A stretch of DNA of 35,586 bases. It comes from DASRQK01 sp964401685 (GTDB lineage Bacteria > Bacteroidota > Bacteroidia > Sphingobacteriales > Sphingobacteriaceae). The notes beneath the pieces are model-generated. The model was given only the letters and a program-made list of their open reading frames with translations. It did no database searches and was not told where the DNA came from. A program made the translations under genes and the position numbers. The stretch covers positions 1 through 35,586 of the forward strand of contig CAYNZH010000023.1 of assembly GCA_964401685.1 (NCBI GenBank), given 5' to 3'. This document shows, piece after piece, positions 30,518-35,586 of the stretch (its first letter is position 1; each line of letters starts with the position of its first letter).

Positions 30518-33151
30518 TCATTCTACTGCGTGTTCTACAAATTGCTCTGCCTTGGCGAGGGCTCGTTTCAGTCCGCTCAGATCCTTTCCTCCTGCGGTAG
30601 CGTAAAACGCTTGGCCGCCACCACCCCCCTTAATTTCCTGGGCCAAGGTGCGGACGATCTTGCTGGCATCCCAGTTTCTGGATTTCACCAGTTCTTCAGA
30701 AATCATTACCGAAAGACTTGGCTTACCCTGTATTTCCGCCCCGATGACCATAAAGAGGTTGGGGACCTGCTCTTTCATTGCAAAAGCAAGTGCTTTTATC
30801 GCATCAGCAGAGTGCAGATCGACTTCCACCGCAAGAAATTTCGCCCCATTCAGGTCTTTAAGCTTGGACTGGAGCTCGCTTCGAATTGCTGCCGCCTTGT
30901 CGAGGAGCATCTTTTCGACCTCTTTACGAAGTCCGGCATTGTCCTGGATGATCTTCCCGACGGCGGCTAGAAAGTCTTTGGGATTGTTCAGTCGCTCTTT
31001 GAGTTGGGCAATCAGATCAAAATGTTCGTGGATTACCGACTCAGCCTTAGTCCCGGTAATTGCTTCAATGCGTCGCACCCCGGATGCCACCGCGGATTCG
31101 GAAATGATTTTAAAAAATCCGATCTCACCTGTCGACCGCACATGCGTACCGCCGCAGAGCTCCTTGGAAAATGTCGAATCAAACGTAATCACGCGCACAT
31201 AATCACCGTATTTCTCACCGAAAAGAGCAGTAACCCCTTCGTTCAATGCCTCCTGAAAAGGAACCTGTCTCATTTCCTCCAGAGGAATGTTTTCTCTGAT
31301 ACGTGCATTGACTATATCCTCGACCTGACGGATTTCTTCCGGGCTGATTTTGGAGAAATGAGAAATATCAAAGCGCAGAATGTCTGCATTGACCAGAGAC
31401 CCCTTCTGATTGACGTGTTCACCCAGCACCTGCTTTAAGGCTGCGTGTAGCAAGTGCGTGGCGGTATGGTTACGTTCAGAATCTTTTCTTGACAGGACAT
31501 TGACCTCTGCCTGGAATGTACCCGAAATTTCCCTGGGCAATTTTGGCGTAAAATGCACGATCAGACCGTTTTCCTTTTTAGTGTCCACGACCGGAATCTG
31601 CTCCCCGGTTTCCACACTGACCAAGGTTCCTTGATCGCCAGTTTGCCCCCCACCTTCGGCGTAAAATGGCGTGCATTCCAGGACCAATTGGTACAGATCC
31701 TTTCCCTTTGATCCTACCTTCCTATATTTAATGATCTTCGTGGAAGCCTCTAAGCGGTCATAGCCAACGAATTCCGTTGGGACGTCCTCATGTACCTGGG
31801 TCCAATCGCCGGTGTCTATCGCTGTCGCGGCGCGGGATCTGGATTTTTGCGCATCCAACTCCCTCTGAAAGCGTTCCATATCGACCGCAAAACCCTTTTC
31901 TCTCCCCAGCAAGGCCGTCAAATCAAGCGGAAATCCGTAAGTATCATATAATTCAAATGCAAAATCACCGGCAATTTCTTTTGAATCCGCCTTGCTGATA
32001 TAATCCTCAAATTTCTGGACGCCAGTGACCAATGTTCTCAGAAAAGACTGTTCTTCTTCCTGGATGACTTTCTGTATAAATGCTGTTTGGGCTTCCACCT
32101 GATCGAATACGCCGCGGAACTGGGCGGCCAAAATGGGTACAAGTTCATAAAGTACGGGCTCTTTAAACCCTAAAAACGTATAGGCATATCGTACAGCTCT
32201 TCGCAAGATTCGACGAATGACGTAGCCCGCCTTGTTGTTGGAAGGCAGTTGGCCGTCTGCGATCGTAAAGCAAATGGCCCGAATATGGTCTGCGATAACT
32301 CGCATCGCTATATCGGTAGACTCTTGCTCACCGTACTGACGTTGGCTTTTTTGCTCAATAAATGCGATAGTCGGACGGAATAGGTCGGTATCATAATTGG
32401 ATTGCTTACCTTGTATGACCCGAACCAATCGCTCAAATCCCATTCCTGTATCCACATGTTTTGCGGGCAACGGCTTTAGAGAGCCGTTCTTTTGACGATT
32501 GAATTGCATGAAGACCAGGTTCCATATCTCGATGACCTGGGGGTGATCTGCGTTTACCAACTGCTTTCCGTCCAGTTCTGCCCTTTCTTCCGGAGATCTC
32601 ATGTCGACATGGATTTCCGAACACGGCCCGCAGGGGCCAGTCTCGCCCATTTCCCAAAAATTATCTGCCTTCGATCCCATCAGTATCCGATCTTCGGGAA
32701 TGAGTTCCTTCCAAAAGTCAAATGCTTCCTGGTCCATCGCCAGCCCGTCGCTCGCATCGCCCTCGAAGACGGTGACATACATCCGATCCTGATCAATCTT
32801 ATAAACGTCGGTTAGCAATTCCCAGCTCCAATGGATGGCTTCCCTTTTAAAATAATCACCAAAGCTCCAGTTCCCGAGCATTTCAAAAAGGGTGTGGTGG
32901 TAGGTGTCTATACCCACTTCTTCCAAATCATTGTGCTTTCCCGAGACCCTTAAACAGGGCTGAGTATCGGCAACCCTGGGAAATTTAGCCTCGGCTTCGC
33001 CCAGAAAAATGTCTTTAAATTGATTCATACCCGCATTGTTGAACATCAATGTGGGATCGTTTTTGACTACTACCGGCGCAGCGCTTACAATCTGATGAGC
33101 CTTGTCTTTGAAAAAATTTAAAAAAGTCTCGCGAATCTCTCTACTCGTCAT
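30518..33151 (-). CDS. alaS: Alanyl-tRNA synthetase
   Basis: 877 residues, full length. It charges tRNA-Ala and clears mischarged Ser or Gly. The catalytic domain (about 1-455) includes MFNNAGMNQFKDIFLG. The editing domain has HTATHLLHA (near 561) and CGGTHV (near 664), the four zinc ligands. The C-Ala domain closes with a GGGGGQAFYATAGG tail. The ATG at 33151 lies 30 nt past a -7 box. A TlpA-like gene follows after 17 nt. Confidence 0.97.
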   Translation of the reverse strand: MTSREIRETFLNFFKDKAHQIVSAAPVVVKNDPTLMFNNAGMNQFKDIFLGEAEAKFPRVADTQPCLRVSGKHNDLEEVGIDTYHHTLFEMLGNWSFGDYFKREAIHWSWELLTDVYKIDQDRMYVTVFEGDASDGLAMDQEAFDFWKELIPEDRILMGSKADNFWEMGETGPCGPCSEIHVDMRSPEERAELDGKQLVNADHPQVIEIWNLVFMQFNRQKNGSLKPLPAKHVDTGMGFERLVRVIQGKQSNYDTDLFRPTIAFIEQKSQRQYGEQESTDIAMRVIADHIRAICFTIADGQLPSNNKAGYVIRRILRRAVRYAYTFLGFKEPVLYELVPILAAQFRGVFDQVEAQTAFIQKVIQEEEQSFLRTLVTGVQKFEDYISKADSKEIAGDFAFELYDTYGFPLDLTALLGREKGFAVDMERFQRELDAQKSRSRAATAIDTGDWTQVHEDVPTEFVGYDRLEASTKIIKYRKVGSKGKDLYQLVLECTPFYAEGGGQTGDQGTLVSVETGEQIPVVDTKKENGLIVHFTPKLPREISGTFQAEVNVLSRKDSERNHTATHLLHAALKQVLGEHVNQKGSLVNADILRFDISHFSKISPEEIRQVEDIVNARIRENIPLEEMRQVPFQEALNEGVTALFGEKYGDYVRVITFDSTFSKELCGGTHVRSTGEIGFFKIISESAVASGVRRIEAITGTKAESVIHEHFDLIAQLKERLNNPKDFLAAVGKIIQDNAGLRKEVEKMLLDKAAAIRSELQSKLKDLNGAKFLAVEVDLHSADAIKALAFAMKEQVPNLFMVIGAEIQGKPSLSVMISEELVKSRNWDASKIVRTLAQEIKGGGGGQAFYATAGGKDLSGLKRALAKAEQFVEHAVE

Positions 33152-33180
33152 GGATACTAAGATATAAAAAATTTTGGAGA

Positions 33181-33188
33181 CAAAGTTA
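33181..33188 (-). promoter_or_regulatory. alaS promoter, -7 box
   Basis: TAACTTTG on the minus strand fits TAnnTTTG. No clear TTTG is seen about 20 nt upstream. It gives a leader of about 25 nt. Confidence 0.5.
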
Positions 33189-33240
33189 ATGTTTTAGGCT
33201 CACTTTTTTGGAATTCTGGCTTTTATAATACTTTTATTAT

Positions 33241-33248
33241 TAAATTTG
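33241..33248 (+). promoter_or_regulatory. ompA-like gene promoter, -7 box
   Basis: TAAATTTG fits TAnnTTTG, 38 nt before the ATG at 33286. The -33 region has only T-runs (33221-33224 at 16 nt), so the upstream half is weak. Transcription would begin near 33255. Confidence 0.5.
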
Positions 33249-33285
33249 CTCAGACACTCAAATATAACGATAACGAAGAGATCAC

Positions 33286-34415
33286 ATGATTATAAACAAA
33301 TATGGGTCTTTATTAGGACTTCTTTGCCTTTTTGCAGGGCTACCTGGCATGCTTTCGGCTCAGACAGATCAGCCTGAACCCTTTGCACCGTCGTCCCATT
33401 ACCGGACTTGGACCGTAGGAATCAAGGGAGGAGTGCTGAGTCAGGCCAATATCTTTGAACTCGGAAGGCAATTTGAAGGCCTGGAGTACAATATGGGTTA
33501 TGGAGCGTTTATCAGGAAACAAATCCTGCCAGCGCTTGCCCTGCAACTGGACTATGTCGGTGGCAGTGTTTCGGGTTCCCAGGAATTGGACCGATTTGAA
33601 ACTCAATTGCCTTGGTCCGTAGCCCTCAGTGGCCATTTCGTGCTGGGAAATGTAAACTGGAGGCACCGTGAGGGTTTCTTTAAGCCCTACCTCAACGTCG
33701 GTGCAGGCATGATGGTCTATAAACCCTGGTTGTATGAAGATGAAGAAGCTGTAGAATTTTTGAAAACACAGGGCATGTTCATCCCATTGGGACTAGGTGG
33801 AAAATTCAGAATTACAAATGGAATCCACCTGGACTTGGGCTACAGAATGAACTTTGCAAGATCCTATGGGTTTGATGGTGTTATGGGTGAAAAACGCGAT
33901 ATATTTTCATTTTCCCATGTGGGACTGGAATTTGCGCTGGGTCCAAAGAGTAAGCCTTTTTTAGGGAATTCCAATCCTGTTGCTCAACTCTATGATGCGC
34001 AACGCATGCAATATGACGATCTCTTGGCTGCCTTTACTTCCCAGTCTGAGCTTTTCCAACAAAGGGAGTCAGCCCTGAAAGAAGAAAATGAGAAACTTAA
34101 GAGTCAAATAGAAAGAATATACTATGATTTGGCCGATGACGATAAGGATGGGGTCGCAAACCGTTACGACAAATGCCCCGACACTCCGGAAGGAGTACGG
34201 GTAGACGGTGCGGGCTGCCCGTTGTCCAATTCCTCCACAACCATCATTCAGCAAGTAAGGCTCAATGAAGAAGATAGGCGTGTAGTGGACGAAGCGATTA
34301 AGAATCTGGAGTTTGATCTGGGTAAATCGACAATCAAGCAGTCTTCGTTTACGAGTTTGAATCGCGTCGCCGTATTATTGATTGAAAAGAATTTCAGCCT
34401 GAAACTTGCCGGCCA
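33286..34415 (+). CDS. OmpA-family outer-membrane protein, 3' end lost in assembly gap
   Basis: About 376 residues are visible. A signal peptide (about 1-26, ending MLSAQ) is followed by an eight-stranded-type barrel (about 35-225), a coiled linker (about 240-280), one thrombospondin type-3 repeat (DDDKDGVANRYDKCPDTPEGV, near 284-304) and the first third of an OmpA peptidoglycan-binding domain (EFDLGKSTIKQSS... NFSLKLAG, about 345-376), where the next residues should be HTD. The 100-N gap begins here. The sequence after the gap belongs to another family, so the stop codon lies in the gap. The role is a structural outer-membrane protein tethered to peptidoglycan. Confidence 0.9.
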
Positions 34416-34515
34416 NNNNNNNNNNNNNNNNNNNNNNNNNNNNNNNNNNNNNNNNNNNNNNNNNNNNNNNNNNNNNNNNNNNNNNNNNNNNNNNNNNNNN
34501 NNNNNNNNNNNNNNN
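34416..34515. other. Assembly gap (100 N) between two genes
   Basis: Exactly 100 N, a placeholder length. The missing DNA should hold the rest of the OmpA domain (about 65 residues in homologues), a stop, and the start and signal peptide of the next gene, so it is probably several hundred bases. Confidence 0.95.
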
Positions 34516-34839
34516 ATGCCGCAAATCAGCTCATTCGATAGAGAAACGATACGAATTGACTCGATTTTACTCTCTATGGATAGTCTTTATAAAGCAAACC
34601 CGGAATTAGACACCGCGGAGCTCAGGGTAGAACTAACAGAACTAAAAGGCAGACTGGATGGAGCGACGGATGCGATGATGACCTGGATGCATGAGTTTGA
34701 GACAAATCACGGAGATAAAACGGATGCGGAAATTCGGAGTTATTATGAGAACGAACTCGATAAAGTCAAAGAAATGAGAGCGCAGTTTCAAGAGGTCTCC
34801 AGCGAAACCACTGAGAAAATGGCAAGATTTCAACAATGA
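34516..34839 (+). CDS. C-terminal part of a separate small helical protein
   Basis: 107 residues after the gap, in the same frame as the OmpA gene by chance. They form long helices: SLYKANPELDTAELRVELTE, then DAMMTWMHEFETNHGDKTDA and a final coiled coil (DKVKEMRAQFQEVSSETTEK). This pattern matches small Bacteroidota lipoproteins often mislabelled as viral A-type inclusion proteins, usually about 150 residues and found beside SCO genes. The ATG at 34516 is the first codon after the gap and need not be the start. Its stop overlaps the SCO gene start by 4 nt (ATGA). Function unknown; surface or periplasmic location is likely. Confidence 0.7.
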   Translation: MPQISSFDRETIRIDSILLSMDSLYKANPELDTAELRVELTELKGRLDGATDAMMTWMHEFETNHGDKTDAEIRSYYENELDKVKEMRAQFQEVSSETTEKMARFQQ

Positions 34840-35516
34840 GAAAAAGCATACACTCGGGCTTAAAGGCTGGATTCGGGCTGATAATCGGGCTGCTAACGCT
34901 TGGCTCCTGCGCAAACAGCCCCGAAGAGGAGAGGCTCCCGATTTTGGGTTCCCGTGAACCTGTCGTGCACACGGTCAACGGAAGAGAAGTCACCGACACG
35001 ATCTATCATCAGATACCTGAGTTTTCTTTTTTAAACCAGGACAGCGTGATCGTCGACCACACTTTCTTTGAAGACGGCGTCTATATAGCCAATTTTTTCT
35101 TCACGAGCTGCCCGAGTATCTGCCCGACGATGCAGAAAAATCTTTCTGAGGTGTATGCCCAGTATAAAAACGATCCGCGAGTGAAATTCCTATCCCACAG
35201 CATAGATTTTCGTCATGATTCTCCCTCTGTGTTACGGAAATATGCCGATAAACACGGCGTGACCAATAACCATTGGCAATTTGTGACCGGCTCCAAAAGT
35301 GAGATTTACGGGATTTCCGAGGCGTACATGGTTTATACGAAAGAGGACGCCGAAGTACCGGGAGGATACGACCATTCGGGATATTTTATTCTGGTAGACA
35401 AAGACCGGCACATCCGAGGTGCATACGACGGTACTTCTACTGACCAAATCAATTTAATGCTACGTGAACTAGAAATACTTCTTAAGGAGTATCAACTGGA
35501 TTCAGATTCTCTGTAA
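34836..35516 (+). CDS. SCO1/SenC-family copper-chaperone-like lipoprotein
   Basis: 226 residues. A lipoprotein signal peptide has the candidate Cys25 (LTLGSC). The thioredoxin-like SCO domain shows the copper motif C-PSI-C (Cys92, Cys96, within FTSCPSICPTM) and a downstream DHSGYF with the third ligand His. SCO proteins deliver copper to the CuA site of cytochrome oxidase or act as thiol reductases. The gene is coupled by ATGA to the preceding helical protein. No oxidase subunit is in view. Confidence 0.92.
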   Translation: MRKSIHSGLKAGFGLIIGLLTLGSCANSPEEERLPILGSREPVVHTVNGREVTDTIYHQIPEFSFLNQDSVIVDHTFFEDGVYIANFFFTSCPSICPTMQKNLSEVYAQYKNDPRVKFLSHSIDFRHDSPSVLRKYADKHGVTNNHWQFVTGSKSEIYGISEAYMVYTKEDAEVPGGYDHSGYFILVDKDRHIRGAYDGTSTDQINLMLRELEILLKEYQLDSDSL

Positions 35517-35522
35517 AAAATG

Positions 35523-35555
35523 AAAGGTTTCCAAACGGGGAGAATGGAAACCTTT
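35523..35555 (+). terminator. Inverted repeat after the SCO gene
   Basis: AAAGGTTTCC (35523-35532) pairs with GGAAACCTTT (35546-35555), a 10-bp perfect stem with a 13-nt loop. Only a short T-run follows, so termination may be weak. A leader hairpin of a next gene beginning near the ATG at 35580 is the alternative. Confidence 0.55.
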
Positions 35556-35586
35556 ACTAACCAATTATAAACCTAAATTATGATAC

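Noticed and set aside
30648..31202. 184-codon plus-strand frame opposite alaS
   Set aside because: It is a serine-rich shadow of the synthetase reading frame with no motif of its own.
35580..35586. Possible start of a next gene (ATG at 35580)
   Set aside because: Only seven bases remain in the window, so nothing can be said about coding.

Overview
The window is chromosomal DNA from a member of the Bacteroidota. I cannot fix the genus; a Saprospiria- or Cytophagia-like marine lineage is a guess. The case for the phylum is: lipidated TamA (TamL) beside TamB, DUF5606, DUF4369-TlpA lipoproteins, a DbpA-type DEAD-box helicase, a malate dehydrogenase of the LDH-like type, almost no Shine-Dalgarno sequences, and repeated TAnnTTTG -7 promoter boxes, several with TTG or TTTG about 18-20 nt upstream. 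It is a draft assembly: two runs of exactly 100 N (13852-13951 and 34416-34515) are placeholder gaps. Each cuts a gene, and the second makes two different genes look fused.

Layout. (1) 1-3472, plus strand: the end of an adhesin or pilin-like secreted protein, then a large usher-like outer-membrane protein. (2) 3559-11140, plus: tamB and tamL, the outer-membrane translocation and assembly module. (3) 11219-12619, plus: malate dehydrogenase and a small retropepsin-like aspartic protease. (4) 12632-17960, read on the minus strand from pheT: pheT, a small coiled-coil protein, zapA, a structured RNA that I call 6S RNA, rny (RNase Y, gapped) and a DUF962/Mpo1-like membrane protein. (5) 18011-19733: radC (minus) diverges from a cyclophilin and a DUF5606 gene (plus). 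(6) 19832-24578, minus: an FGase-like hydrolase, a DUF1704 metallopeptidase, a GshB-like ATP-grasp ligase, a FtsB/DivIC-like division protein, rlmH and an unlisted 39-residue membrane protein. (7) 24738-26955, plus: DEAD-box helicase and a MerR regulator. (8) 26929-33151, minus: fbp; a response regulator with a phosphoesterase; alaS with a TlpA-like lipoprotein. (9) 33286-35516, plus: an OmpA-like protein (truncated by the gap), the tail of a separate small gene, and a SCO1/SenC lipoprotein.

How the parts fit. Most of the window is housekeeping: translation (pheT, alaS, rlmH), RNA turnover (rny, helicase, 6S RNA), division (zapA, FtsB-like), central carbon (mdh, fbp) and envelope biogenesis (TAM, OmpA, SCO, TlpA). 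The best candidates for under-described biology are: the FGase/DUF1704/ATP-grasp triad, which looks like a ligase-plus-hydrolases system for making and trimming an amide-linked peptide or protein tag; the usher-like barrel with its adhesin-like neighbour directly upstream of TAM; the 6S-like RNA, whose terminator arm can also pair with a downstream sequence before rny; and a DUF962 protein that has lost the family's conserved histidines.

No intergenic stretch exceeds 300 bases. I saw no tRNA, rRNA, CRISPR array, insertion sequence or prophage gene.
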